From: Saccharicrinis sp050589685
GTDB taxonomy: Bacteria; Bacteroidota; Bacteroidia; Bacteroidales; Marinilabiliaceae
NCBI RefSeq assembly: GCF_050589685.1
Contig: NZ_JBNGOS010000008.1
Coordinates: 62,001 to 126,000 of the forward strand
DNA length: 64,000 nt
Reading direction: 5' to 3'
Shown here: positions 54,402 through 63,194 of the stretch, piece after piece
How positions within the stretch are numbered: the first letter of the stretch is position 1
Layout: each line of letters opens with the position of its first letter
Translations under genes and position numbers: made by a program
The notes under the pieces: generated by a model
Told to the model about the DNA's origin: nothing
Seen by the model: the letters and a program-made list of their open reading frames with translations, nothing else
Databases searched by the model: none

Positions 54402-55322
54402 ATGCTTGCTCCCATTGTTCTCTTTACATATAATAGGCTACATCATACGCAAAAAACAGTTGAAGCTTTGCAAAACAATAAACTTGCAAACCAAAGCCGT
54501 TTGTTTATTTATTCCGACCAGGCACAGTATGATCAGGATGTTGTAGAAGTAAATAAGGTCAGAGCGTATTTAAACCAGATATCAGGGTTTAAAAAAATAA
54601 CAAAAGTTTTTCATGATGAAAACAAAGGCCTGGCTGCTTCTATTATGGATGGTGTTAGCGATGTTTTAAAAGAATATGAAAGCGTCATTGTGTTGGAGGA
54701 TGATTTGGAGACATCTCCATATTTCCTGACTTTTATGAACAAAGCATTGGATAATTACTCGCATGAAGAGGTTTGGAGTGTGGCTGGATATACACCCAAG
54801 ATTTCAATTCCCAAGGATTATTGTTATGATACTTATTTGGCCCACAGAAACTGCAGCTGGGGTTGGGCAACCTGGAAACAAAATTGGGAGAAGACAGATT
54901 GGGAGGTCAATGACTTTGACGATTTTTTCGTGGATAAAAACAAAAGGAATGATTTTGAAAGAGGAGGAAATGATCTTTCCATCATGCTTCTGAAACAGCA
55001 GAAAAAAATTATTCATTCCTGGTCCATACGATTTAACTATGCGGCCTTTAACAATAACTTACCAAGCGTCTATCCTACTCAGTCCTACGTTAAAAATATG
55101 GGGGTTGATGGCAGTGGAACCCATATGAAAAAAAGTGGGAAGTACGATTCTGAATTAAATTTTTCTGATAATTCTAATATGCTATTTGCCCCGAGTAATA
55201 TAATTGATTCAAGGATTTCAGTTAGGTTTAAAAAATTCTATAATACTTCGTTATACAGGAAGGCCATCAATTGGTATTACTCCAGACGGGAAGTTAGATC
55301 TATCAAAACTAAGTGTCGTTGA
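54402..55322 (+). CDS. Glycosyltransferase, GT-A fold
   Basis: 306 residues. PIVLFTYNRLHHTQKTVEAL opens a GT2/GNT-I-like nucleotide-sugar domain. VIVLEDDLETSP near 94-105 holds the metal-binding acidic motif. HRNCSWGWATWKQNW near 147-161 is typical of Bacteroidota capsule/LPS transferases. Last gene of the plus-strand trio. Acceptor and donor unknown. Confidence 0.87.
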   Translation: MLAPIVLFTYNRLHHTQKTVEALQNNKLANQSRLFIYSDQAQYDQDVVEVNKVRAYLNQISGFKKITKVFHDENKGLAASIMDGVSDVLKEYESVIVLEDDLETSPYFLTFMNKALDNYSHEEVWSVAGYTPKISIPKDYCYDTYLAHRNCSWGWATWKQNWEKTDWEVNDFDDFFVDKNKRNDFERGGNDLSIMLLKQQKKIIHSWSIRFNYAAFNNNLPSVYPTQSYVKNMGVDGSGTHMKKSGKYDSELNFSDNSNMLFAPSNIIDSRISVRFKKFYNTSLYRKAINWYYSRREVRSIKTKCR

Positions 55323-55328
55323 ATGTGT

Positions 55329-56843
55329 TTAATGGTTGTTTTTAAGTGAGTTGATATTGTTTTTTAAGTTGGAAAGTTTACTCCATTTTATCCAGAATGT
55401 ATTTATCCTGTCTTTTTCCGCCGCTAATAAAAAACCCGAGAAGTATATAATGGAAGGCCATAATAACAATAAGCTAATTTTAAAAGTGAGTGCACCCATA
55501 AAATTCTCAATATGAATAACATATAATGGGATAATTGATACAGAAAGACTGACGAACAGAATCAGTATGCGTTTCCATTCCAGGTGTAATTGGGTTAGTT
55601 TCAGCGTGTAATATACCAATACCCCTGATGATATTATTTGAACTATACCCGTTGCGTAGGCAGCTCCTATGGCATGCCATCTTGGAATAAACAAAATATT
55701 TAAAATGACGTTTAACATTCCTGCAACAACCGAAAGGGTTCCAATAATTTTTGTTTTTTTTATTTTATTAATGGGTAATGTAAGCATTTGCCGTATTCCA
55801 CCGAAAATAAGACCGATGGTGAGTATGGGAACTAGAATGATTGAATCCTTATAATCAGTTTGTTGTGTGTTGAATAGCATTAATGCTTCTTCTATAAAAA
55901 GGATAAGTAGTAAACTACAAAACGAAATCACCATTAAAAAGTAAGTAAACGACCTGGTGAAAAACTTTTCTCCTTCTTCCTTATCGGCACCCTTAAAATA
56001 ACTGTGCATATAGGCGTTCATAAAAGCATTGACAATTAACAAATTTACAATATTCGAAATTTTATGGGCTATTGTAAATGTTCCTACGTTTTTTAAATTA
56101 GAAAAGAGATTGATAAAATACTTATCGGTAAAATTGAATAGCACATTAACCATATTTCCCAGAGCAACAGGAAATCCGTATTTTAATATGTCTTTGATTA
56201 TTTTAACCTCTAATTTTAACTTTATATTTCTTACAATAACAGGAATTAGTATCAAAAACTGAAAGGAAGCCGATAAAATGGTGGCCCAAAATAGTCCTTC
56301 CAGTCGCATTTTAAACCAAGCTAAAAACACATATACAAAACCTACAAATGAAATTAATTGAACTAATTGAACTACGGAGTGTTTTTTTGCCCTGTGTTGT
56401 GCTCTTAATAGCAGCATTGGGATTTCGGACAATAGTTTTATCAGGTTGCCCACGATAAACAGAACTACCAAATAATTGCCTATTGGAGTTTTTAGGTAGT
56501 ATCTGGAGACTAAATCGAATCCAAGGTATAAAAGAATACTAAAGAGCACACAGACAATAACATTAAAGGTAAATGCCGTAAAGAACAAACTTTTTTGGTT
56601 GGGAGTGTTTCCCTTATCCCAATACCATCGGGCAAAGCCAAGTTTAACACCTAGTCCGGAAAATACCTGAAAAATTTGAAACAATGCCTCAAATAAGGCG
56701 AAGAGCCCAAATACTTCAACCGGTAGGTATAATAAATAAATGGGTAAAAGTATTATGCCGGAAAACTTACCAAAAAAGTTACCTAAACTGTAAAAGAAGG
56801 ATTGAATTACCGTTGACCGTAAACGATTAAAAATATCACTCAT
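55329..56843 (-). CDS. Polysaccharide flippase (Wzx/MOP superfamily)
   Basis: 504 residues with 12-14 membrane helices. The N-terminal half has the typical SFFYSLGNFFGKFSGIILLPIYL; polysaccharide-synthesis domain and C-terminal helices follow. It would move lipid-linked units across the inner membrane. It converges on the glycosyltransferase gene with 6 bases between stops, so it is transcribed separately although probably of the same pathway. No polymerase or export genes are seen, so the cluster is partial. Confidence 0.88.
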   Translation of the reverse strand: MSDIFNRLRSTVIQSFFYSLGNFFGKFSGIILLPIYLLYLPVEVFGLFALFEALFQIFQVFSGLGVKLGFARWYWDKGNTPNQKSLFFTAFTFNVIVCVLFSILLYLGFDLVSRYYLKTPIGNYLVVLFIVGNLIKLLSEIPMLLLRAQHRAKKHSVVQLVQLISFVGFVYVFLAWFKMRLEGLFWATILSASFQFLILIPVIVRNIKLKLEVKIIKDILKYGFPVALGNMVNVLFNFTDKYFINLFSNLKNVGTFTIAHKISNIVNLLIVNAFMNAYMHSYFKGADKEEGEKFFTRSFTYFLMVISFCSLLLILFIEEALMLFNTQQTDYKDSIILVPILTIGLIFGGIRQMLTLPINKIKKTKIIGTLSVVAGMLNVILNILFIPRWHAIGAAYATGIVQIISSGVLVYYTLKLTQLHLEWKRILILFVSLSVSIIPLYVIHIENFMGALTFKISLLLLWPSIIYFSGFLLAAEKDRINTFWIKWSKLSNLKNNINSLKNNH

Positions 56844-56950
56844 TGGAAGCTATAATTGAACTTCAAACTTAAGAAAAGAACAAATGGAAACAAAAAATGC
56901 CACCTCGTTTTAATTGAGAAAGCATTTTATTATATGTTATATTTTAATCT

Positions 56951-57085
56951 TTATTCTACGGGAGTCATATTGACGGTGTTCCAGTTGGTGCCATCATATA
57001 GCTGTAGTTTACCGTCCGTTCTAAAATACATATCCCCCGTTTGGGCATCTGCCAGAGAGTTTCTTGAGGTTCCAACCTTATAGCT
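56951..57085 (-). pseudogene. C-terminal relic of a structural/surface protein
   Basis: 44 codons open without a start and ending in TAA. They encode a phrase like the last repeat of phage-tail or large surface proteins (QTGDMYFRTDGKLQLYDG, then TNWNTV). Stops lie just upstream in this frame. Probably the remnant of a deleted gene next to the exopolysaccharide cluster. Confidence 0.55.
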
Positions 57086-57172
57086 TCAGAAATATGTAAT
57101 TTCTTTTTAGATTCTGTTTGTCACAGGTTACCAAAGTTTTATCTTCGATGTTCAAACAATTCTACTGTTTAA

Positions 57173-58072
57173 TTAAAAGAATTTTATGTCCTCCGAGCTG
57201 CCATTTTCAAGCTTTAAGATATCAGTTAATAGGTTGTTGGCCAGTCTGCTGGCACCAATTCTAAAAAGTTTGTTGTTCAACCATTCTTTTCCCAGAACCT
57301 CTTTTACCACAGCATAAAAACCAATTGCTTCGGCAGTAACTGCTATTCCTCCGGCAGGTTTGAAACCAATAAGTTTACCTGTTTTTGCATGATAGGCTTT
57401 AATGGCATGGCACATCACATAAGCGGCATCCAATGTGGCTGCGGTGGGTATTTTACCAGTGCTCGTTTTTATAAAATCAGCCCCTGCGTCCATGGCAATG
57501 ATCGAGGCATTCCAGATAAGTTGAGGATCTTTAATGGCTCCTGTTTCCAGAATCACTTTAAGATGGGCGCTCCCACAGGCTTCTTTTAATTGGCGAATTT
57601 CCTCATATACAAATTCGTAGTTGCCTTCCAGAAACTCACCAATGGATAGGACCACATCAATTTCGTTAGCGCCGAAATACACCGCTTTTTTAGTTTCCAA
57701 AACCTTTAAATCCAGAAATGTTTGAGATGCTGGGAATCCGGCCGAAACAACCGCACGTTGCACGTTATCCACCTTTAGATATTGTTTTATGATGGGCGCA
57801 AATACCGGAAATACACAAACGGCACCCACAGAAGGAAAAGTAGGGTATTTGTCACTAAATTCGTTTACCTTTTGAACAAAAGCTGTAACCGATTCTGCCG
57901 AGTCAGTTTCTTTTAGGGTGGTTAAATCAATACAACTGAATATGTTTTTTAGTACTTCGGCATTCTTTTGTAAATCTTGGTTTGTAGATGTAATGTGCTC
58001 AATTTCTGCATTTATGTTCTCTATATTGAAATTGATTTTATAATCTTCAAGTATATTTTCCGATTGCATCAT
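57173..58072 (-). CDS. deoC: Deoxyribose-phosphate aldolase
   Basis: Splits 2-deoxyribose 5-phosphate into glyceraldehyde 3-phosphate and acetaldehyde in nucleoside catabolism. 299 residues, about 40 longer at the N-terminus than the E. coli enzyme. The Schiff-base Lys is in GADFIKTSTGK near 195-205; the second active-site Lys is in IGFKPAGGI near 228-236. Its ATG overlaps the stop of the MazG-like gene (TAATG), implying coupled translation. Confidence 0.93.
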   Translation of the reverse strand: MMQSENILEDYKINFNIENINAEIEHITSTNQDLQKNAEVLKNIFSCIDLTTLKETDSAESVTAFVQKVNEFSDKYPTFPSVGAVCVFPVFAPIIKQYLKVDNVQRAVVSAGFPASQTFLDLKVLETKKAVYFGANEIDVVLSIGEFLEGNYEFVYEEIRQLKEACGSAHLKVILETGAIKDPQLIWNASIIAMDAGADFIKTSTGKIPTAATLDAAYVMCHAIKAYHAKTGKLIGFKPAGGIAVTAEAIGFYAVVKEVLGKEWLNNKLFRIGASRLANNLLTDILKLENGSSEDIKFF

Positions 58073-58395
58073 TATTGTAGTTTTTTATTGTTCGTGTGTC
58101 TGTCTCTATCTCTATTGGTTTTCTTCTTCATATTTTTCTCGAGCGCTTCAGTAAGATCAACCCCGGTTTGATTGGCCAGGCATATCAGTACCCACAACAC
58201 GTCGGCCATTTCATCTGCCAGATTTTCTTTTTCGCCCTCCTTAAAAGATTGCTCCCCATATTTACGAGCCATTACCCGTGCCAATTCGCCAACTTCTTCG
58301 GTTAAAATGGCCATATTGGTAAGTTCACTGAAATATCGGACTCCAATGGTTTTTATCCATTCATCCACTTTATTTTGAGCATCTTTAATGGTCAT
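58072..58395 (-). CDS. MazG-like nucleotide pyrophosphohydrolase
   Basis: 107 residues of the all-alpha NTP-PPase superfamily (RS21-C6/MazG-like). The metal motif is split as usual: LTEEVGELARVM (EExxE) near 32-43 and ENLADEMADVLWVL (ExxD) near 60-73. A charged, low-complexity tail ends the protein (KKTNRDRDRHTNNKK). Probably removes non-canonical or excess NTPs. First gene of the pair with deoC. Confidence 0.88.
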   Translation of the reverse strand: MTIKDAQNKVDEWIKTIGVRYFSELTNMAILTEEVGELARVMARKYGEQSFKEGEKENLADEMADVLWVLICLANQTGVDLTEALEKNMKKKTNRDRDRHTNNKKLQ

Positions 58396-58641
58396 AACTG
58401 AGCAAATTCTAATTTCATTTGTTTAATTAACTGAGCAAATATAAAAATAATAGAACGTTAAATATGATTTTATTACTTGGTGCATCAATCTTTATTTTCC
58501 AATGCCATGATTAATTTATCGTTAATCATTGCATTGGAAAGTGATGATATATACTAGTATATGTAATTTTCATAAGCCGACCATTTGGTCTACGATTTTT
58601 ATTTAATCATCTTTACTATAATAAACCCAAAAGCTTTACCC

Positions 58642-60198
58642 ATGAATTACAAATTCTTTTTAATACCCGTTTTATTGGTTTTTGGCGTACATCTTAAATC
58701 AGAAACCATAGAGCAGTATTATGCCAATGCAGCGGGAAAAACCGGAAGCGAACTGAAGGCAGCGTTACACACAAAAATAAGCGTACAAACCGTGTTAAGT
58801 TATAGTGAGGTTTGGGAAGCATTAAAAACCACCGATGAAGATCCGGATAATAGCAGCAACGTCATACTTTTATACACTGGATGGTCATATCCTAAAGATA
58901 ATAATGGGGGGGGAGCCACAGAGTGGAACAGGGAGCATACCTGGGCAAAATCGATGGGTGACTTTGATACGGATCCTGGCCCGGGAACTGATATCCATCA
59001 TTTGCGGCCCACCGATGTTACGGTAAACAGTAAAAGAGGAAATCTATATTTTGATGACGGAGGAACAGCCTATACGGATCCGTCACCCTATGGCGGAATC
59101 AGCGGTATTACCGGTTGTTATTACGATGGTGACAGTTGGGAGCCACGGGATGAGGTAAAAGGCGATGTGGCCCGTATGCTTTTTTATATGGCAGTTCGTT
59201 ATGAGCAAGGCGATAGGGTTGATCTTGAATTGGCTGAATATTCTTCGAGTTCAGGATTGCACGGTAAACTTTCCACTTTATTGAAATGGCACGAAGATGA
59301 TCCCGTGGATCAGTGGGAATGGGATCGTAACGAAAAGATTTATATCGAACAGGGTAACCGTAATCCTTTTATCAATCACCCCGAATATGTAGGTATGATC
59401 TGGGGCGATAACGGAAATAATGGTGGGGATGGGTTTACCAACCTTTTTTATGAGGATTTTGAGTCGGTTAGCGTAGATAATCCTATTACATTAAGTAATT
59501 GGACAGTGGTTAATTCATTGGGGGCAAACGAATGGTTGGGAAAAGAATATAATTCGAATAAATATGCCCAGATGACAGCTTATCAGGGAGACGCATCGGA
59601 GGTAGACTGGTTGGTTTCTCCATCAATTGATTTATCCGGTAAATCAGAAGTTGTTTTGAATTTCGCCACGAAAGATGGCTTTGATGTTGGTGACGTTTTG
59701 GAAGTTTTTGTTTCAGAGGACTATGGGGGCGATGTAAATACGGCAAGTTGGGTGAAGCTAAACCCTACTTTAGCCAGTGGTTCTGCGTCAGGGTTTGCCA
59801 ATAACTTCACCAATTCGGGAGATATCAGCTTAACGGGATATTCCGGAACGGTTTATATTGCTTTTAAATATACCGGAGGAACAGGATTAACCACCACAAT
59901 GCAAGTGGATAATATACTCATTAAGGGAAAGGAGATCATTTCTGCAATTAATGATAACCATCGCGGATATATAAAAGTTTATCCGAACCCTGCAAAGGAC
60001 AATATTTCGTTGGAAGGTGACGGAGAACCGATAAAAGAGGTCCGGATTTATAATCAAGGTGGCCAATTAATGAAATTTGTTACTGACTATGGAACTTATT
60101 CGATCATTAGAATTAATGGATTCAGTACTGGCTTGTATTATGTTCGGGTAACCGACATCAACGGTTATACGAAGACCGAAAAATTATTGGTGAAATAA
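58642..60198 (+). CDS. T9SS-exported endonuclease I
   Basis: Secreted nuclease of 518 residues. The ATG at 58642 opens a signal peptide (MNYKFFLIPVLLVFGVHLKS). The endonuclease I domain (about 20-250) has EWNREHTWAKSMG with the catalytic His, and TDIHHLRPTDVTVNSKRGN. A choice-of-anchor J-type jelly roll (about 275-425, FYEDFESV...NWTVVN) follows. The C-terminal ~75 residues are a type A T9SS sorting domain (IKVYPNPAKDNISLEG ... GLYYVRVTDINGYTKTEKLLVK shortened). Likely used for DNA scavenging at the cell surface. Confidence 0.93.
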   Translation: MNYKFFLIPVLLVFGVHLKSETIEQYYANAAGKTGSELKAALHTKISVQTVLSYSEVWEALKTTDEDPDNSSNVILLYTGWSYPKDNNGGGATEWNREHTWAKSMGDFDTDPGPGTDIHHLRPTDVTVNSKRGNLYFDDGGTAYTDPSPYGGISGITGCYYDGDSWEPRDEVKGDVARMLFYMAVRYEQGDRVDLELAEYSSSSGLHGKLSTLLKWHEDDPVDQWEWDRNEKIYIEQGNRNPFINHPEYVGMIWGDNGNNGGDGFTNLFYEDFESVSVDNPITLSNWTVVNSLGANEWLGKEYNSNKYAQMTAYQGDASEVDWLVSPSIDLSGKSEVVLNFATKDGFDVGDVLEVFVSEDYGGDVNTASWVKLNPTLASGSASGFANNFTNSGDISLTGYSGTVYIAFKYTGGTGLTTTMQVDNILIKGKEIISAINDNHRGYIKVYPNPAKDNISLEGDGEPIKEVRIYNQGGQLMKFVTDYGTYSIIRINGFSTGLYYVRVTDINGYTKTEKLLVK

Positions 60199-60225
60199 AA
60201 GCTTTCGTGATTTTATCATAATTGT

Positions 60226-60263
60226 AAATCCCGCTGAATTTTATGGTTCAACTGGGATTTATT
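60226..60263 (+). terminator. Terminator of the endonuclease I gene
   Basis: AAATCCC pairs with GGGATTT, with inner TGAA/TTCA pairing around the loop. Located 28 bases after the stop codon. Confidence 0.75.
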
Positions 60264-60358
60264 GCTATGAATGGAGCGCAACCGCTATTAAAAGCAAGCT
60301 AATTTTGCTTTGCTGCCCTACTGTAGTTACATTTGCTTTTGCAATAAATTATAAAGCG

Positions 60359-61240
60359 ATGAGGATAGCCATTTTTGGAAAACAGTTTTCGGAACTCTTT
60401 AGGGAAAGTTGCAGCAACTTGTTCCGTAAGCTGCATCAACACGGAACAGAAATCATTATTTACAAGCCATTTTATACGTTTTTGGTAGGTAATATTGATG
60501 TTAAACCAATGGTGGATGGTTATTTTGAAAACCGAAAGGATCTGGTGGATATTGATTTATTCGTGTGTATTGGAGGTGATGGAACCATGTTAGAAGCAGT
60601 TACTTTTATACGTGACTCAGGTATTCCAATAGTGGGGATCAATAGCGGTCGGCTGGGATTCCTGGCTGATATTGGCCAAGAGGAAATTGAAAGTGCCATA
60701 GAACATATCTTTGCGGGAAATTACCAGTTAAATTCGCTGGACCTGCTACAGCTCAAAACGGAAAACAACTTGTTTGGCGATATGAATTTTGCACTGAACG
60801 AGCTTGCTGTGCATCGTCGCGACAGTGCATCAATGATTACGATACATGCCTACTTGAATGGAGAGTTTCTCAATTCCTATTGGGCTGATGGACTTATCGT
60901 TTCCACAGCAATTGGTTCAACGGCATATTCCCTAAGTGTTGGTGGCCCAATTATTCATCCCAAATCACAAAGTCTGGTAATTACCCCTATTGCCCCGCAC
61001 AACCTTACCGTTAGGCCCATCGTAGTGCCCAACGATATGATTATCACATTAAAAGTTGAAGGTCGCGCCGATAAGTATTTGGCGACCTTGGATTCGCGCA
61101 GCCGTATCTTTGAAGTCGGTTTGGAGTTAAATATCCGAAAAGCGGATTTCAACGTCAATGTGATTGACCTGCCCGGAATCAATTTTAATTCAACGCTCCG
61201 CAATAAACTAATGTGGGGAGCCGATAAAAGGAATTATTGA
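60359..61240 (+). CDS. nadK: NAD kinase
   Basis: Phosphorylates NAD to NADP in the cytosol. 293 residues from the ATG at 60359 (MRIAIFGKQF); the upstream 18 codons do not match the family. The GGDGTMLEA motif near 69-77, NSGRLGFLAD near 93-102, and DGLIVSTAIGSTAYSLSVGGPI near 175-196 (shortened: STAYSLSVGGP) are all conserved. Stands alone. Confidence 0.95.
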   Translation: MRIAIFGKQFSELFRESCSNLFRKLHQHGTEIIIYKPFYTFLVGNIDVKPMVDGYFENRKDLVDIDLFVCIGGDGTMLEAVTFIRDSGIPIVGINSGRLGFLADIGQEEIESAIEHIFAGNYQLNSLDLLQLKTENNLFGDMNFALNELAVHRRDSASMITIHAYLNGEFLNSYWADGLIVSTAIGSTAYSLSVGGPIIHPKSQSLVITPIAPHNLTVRPIVVPNDMIITLKVEGRADKYLATLDSRSRIFEVGLELNIRKADFNVNVIDLPGINFNSTLRNKLMWGADKRNY

Positions 61241-61397
61241 TGGGTCATAAAAGGTCGTTTTTATGAATAACTTCTGCTTCCTGCTCGCTTCATGCCACCA
61301 AATTACTAGGCGTTGAAACTGGAATTTGGGTTTAAATACTCATTTGAATGTGTGGGGTTACTGTTTACATTATTCTTAATCCGAAAACAACATTACC

Positions 61398-61703
61398 TTA
61401 TTTTTTTCTGGCTTTCCGGTTTAAAAAATTAAAAATGGATATTAAGTCCTTGGGTAAATTGGATTCTGAGAAAGTAAATGCGTGCGCATGTTTTCCTTTA
61501 ACCGTTAAAACATATTGAAATTGATCGGGGTAAGCATCCGTTTCAGGCACTCCCGAAGAACCATCAGCATTGGTTAATTCTAACCAATTAATAAAGTTGC
61601 TGCGAAGCTCTTCGGGCAGCTCGTCACTGTTTAGTTCGCAACTAATAGTTTGCCCCATAAGGCCGCCCGAACGTTCGTAAATAATTTTATAATTGTCTGC
61701 CAT
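61398..61703 (-). CDS. Emfourin-like protease inhibitor
   Basis: 101 residues resembling emfourin, the protein inhibitor encoded beside protealysin in Serratia. Features are the YERSGGLMG opening, a mid-protein SGVPETDAYPDQFQY stretch, and the C-terminal TFSESNLPKDLISIFNFL. It lies 84 bases after the M4 protease on the same strand, the same order as in Serratia. By analogy it blocks the protease active site inside the cell. Confidence 0.8.
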   Translation of the reverse strand: MADNYKIIYERSGGLMGQTISCELNSDELPEELRSNFINWLELTNADGSSGVPETDAYPDQFQYVLTVKGKHAHAFTFSESNLPKDLISIFNFLNRKARKK

Positions 61704-61787
61704 TTAAAACAAATTAATTGATGGAAGTTTCAGCATTTCATACCAAATATTAAAAGCTCATTGCTATATTAGAAAGGATCAATCATT

Positions 61788-62897
61788 CTATTTACCAAGA
61801 AAACGACTTAAACAGCCTCTGTTCTCCTCAAGTTTTATGGGCAGTCCAACCCCAGCCCATGCGTTTTTCACCGCTATTTGCTCGGCGCTATCGTTACCAT
61901 ATAAATCACCTGCTACTTCATAGGTTAGTTTTGCGGCATCTTCAAACTTTGATGTTTGCTTTAGTTTATCTTTTAAAGTAACATACCATATCCTACCTGC
62001 TTTTTCCCAGGCATGACCGCCAATTTCCATCGCAGCCAAATAAAAAGCCTTGTTGGGAATTCCCGAGTTGATATGAACACCACCATTGTCGCGGGTAGTA
62101 TCTACATAATCGTCCATATGTCCCGGTTGTGGGTCCTTGCCGATAGTGGGATCATCGTACGCAGTTCCAGGATCTTTCATGGAGCGTATTCCAACCCCGT
62201 TTACGTTGGGTGTTAGCAAGCCTTCACCAATAATCCAGTCGGCATCAGCAGCAGTTTGGTTTTTTTCCCGTTGTTTAACGAGCGAACCAAAAACATCTGA
62301 AAAAGATTCGTTTAAAGCTCCTGCTTGCCCTTGGTAAACCAAGTTGGCTTCGTACTGGGTTACACCGTGCGTGAGTTCATGTCCAATAATATCTATGGCA
62401 ATTGTAAAGCGGTTAAATATACGGTCTTCTTCGGGCAAATCTTCGTCACCTTCGCCATATACCATCTGTGTTCCATTCCAAAAGGCATTGTCGTAACCAC
62501 TGATATACCGTACTGTCGATATCAGATCCATCCCATTGTTATCGATAGAGTTCCGGCCAAAAACCTGATCGTATAAATCGTATGTGGCTCCTGCGCCATC
62601 GTAGGCCTCATCTACTTGTGCATCACCAGTGGCAGCATCTCCCTCGCTACGTGCCAAAACGCCGGGCAGAGTATTCAGGTTCTGGGCATCATAAACCAAA
62701 CGGTTTTTATCGCCTTGCGTGGCTTGTGGCGTTAGACTTATGTCTGCAAAAGACTGGCGCTGCCCTCTCATTTGTCCGGCAAAAGCAATGGTGTTTTTGG
62801 CTTTTTCTTTTTGCTTTTCGGAGCCTTTGTCCAAAATACGTTCTAAAACATATGGTGGTACCGCGCAAAGAATGGAATGATAGTTCGATTGACACAT
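61788..62897 (-). CDS. M4 metalloprotease, protealysin type
   Basis: 369-residue thermolysin-family zinc protease without a signal peptide. The N-terminus has a short protealysin-type propeptide (CAVPPYVLERIL near 11-22). Zinc motif HELTH near 173-177 with the third ligand Glu in ALNESFSDVFG near 193-203. The proton-donor His is in DNGGVHINSGIPNKAFYLA near 260-278. Lack of a secretion signal and pairing with an inhibitor point to an intracellular or non-classically exported role, as proposed for protealysin. Confidence 0.92.
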   Translation of the reverse strand: MCQSNYHSILCAVPPYVLERILDKGSEKQKEKAKNTIAFAGQMRGQRQSFADISLTPQATQGDKNRLVYDAQNLNTLPGVLARSEGDAATGDAQVDEAYDGAGATYDLYDQVFGRNSIDNNGMDLISTVRYISGYDNAFWNGTQMVYGEGDEDLPEEDRIFNRFTIAIDIIGHELTHGVTQYEANLVYQGQAGALNESFSDVFGSLVKQREKNQTAADADWIIGEGLLTPNVNGVGIRSMKDPGTAYDDPTIGKDPQPGHMDDYVDTTRDNGGVHINSGIPNKAFYLAAMEIGGHAWEKAGRIWYVTLKDKLKQTSKFEDAAKLTYEVAGDLYGNDSAEQIAVKNAWAGVGLPIKLEENRGCLSRFLGK

Positions 62898-63194
62898 ATT
62901 AGTTGTTTTATATTAAATTCTTAATTTAAGGAATATGCACGAGGAGGTCAATAGTGAAAGCATTTAATTAAGCGGGTTTATTTTTGAGAAGAAACTAGAT
63001 TGGGACGAATATGGTGTATCATATATGAATATACTTAATTATCATGAACATTGCTTTTAGCAAAAATACCTCCATGTCTGTCATCATTTATTCCTTTCTT
63101 ATGGAAAAAATATAACCTTTAATAAAACGGGAGCATGATTTTATGTGATTAATTATAGCTTTATCAGTATTTTGCCAATCAGATAATATGATGT
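62898..63194. other. Divergent promoter region
   Basis: AT-rich gap between the M4 protease and the barrel gene. A near-consensus GTATTTTG lies at about 63167-63174. No repeat or RNA recognised. Confidence 0.3.
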
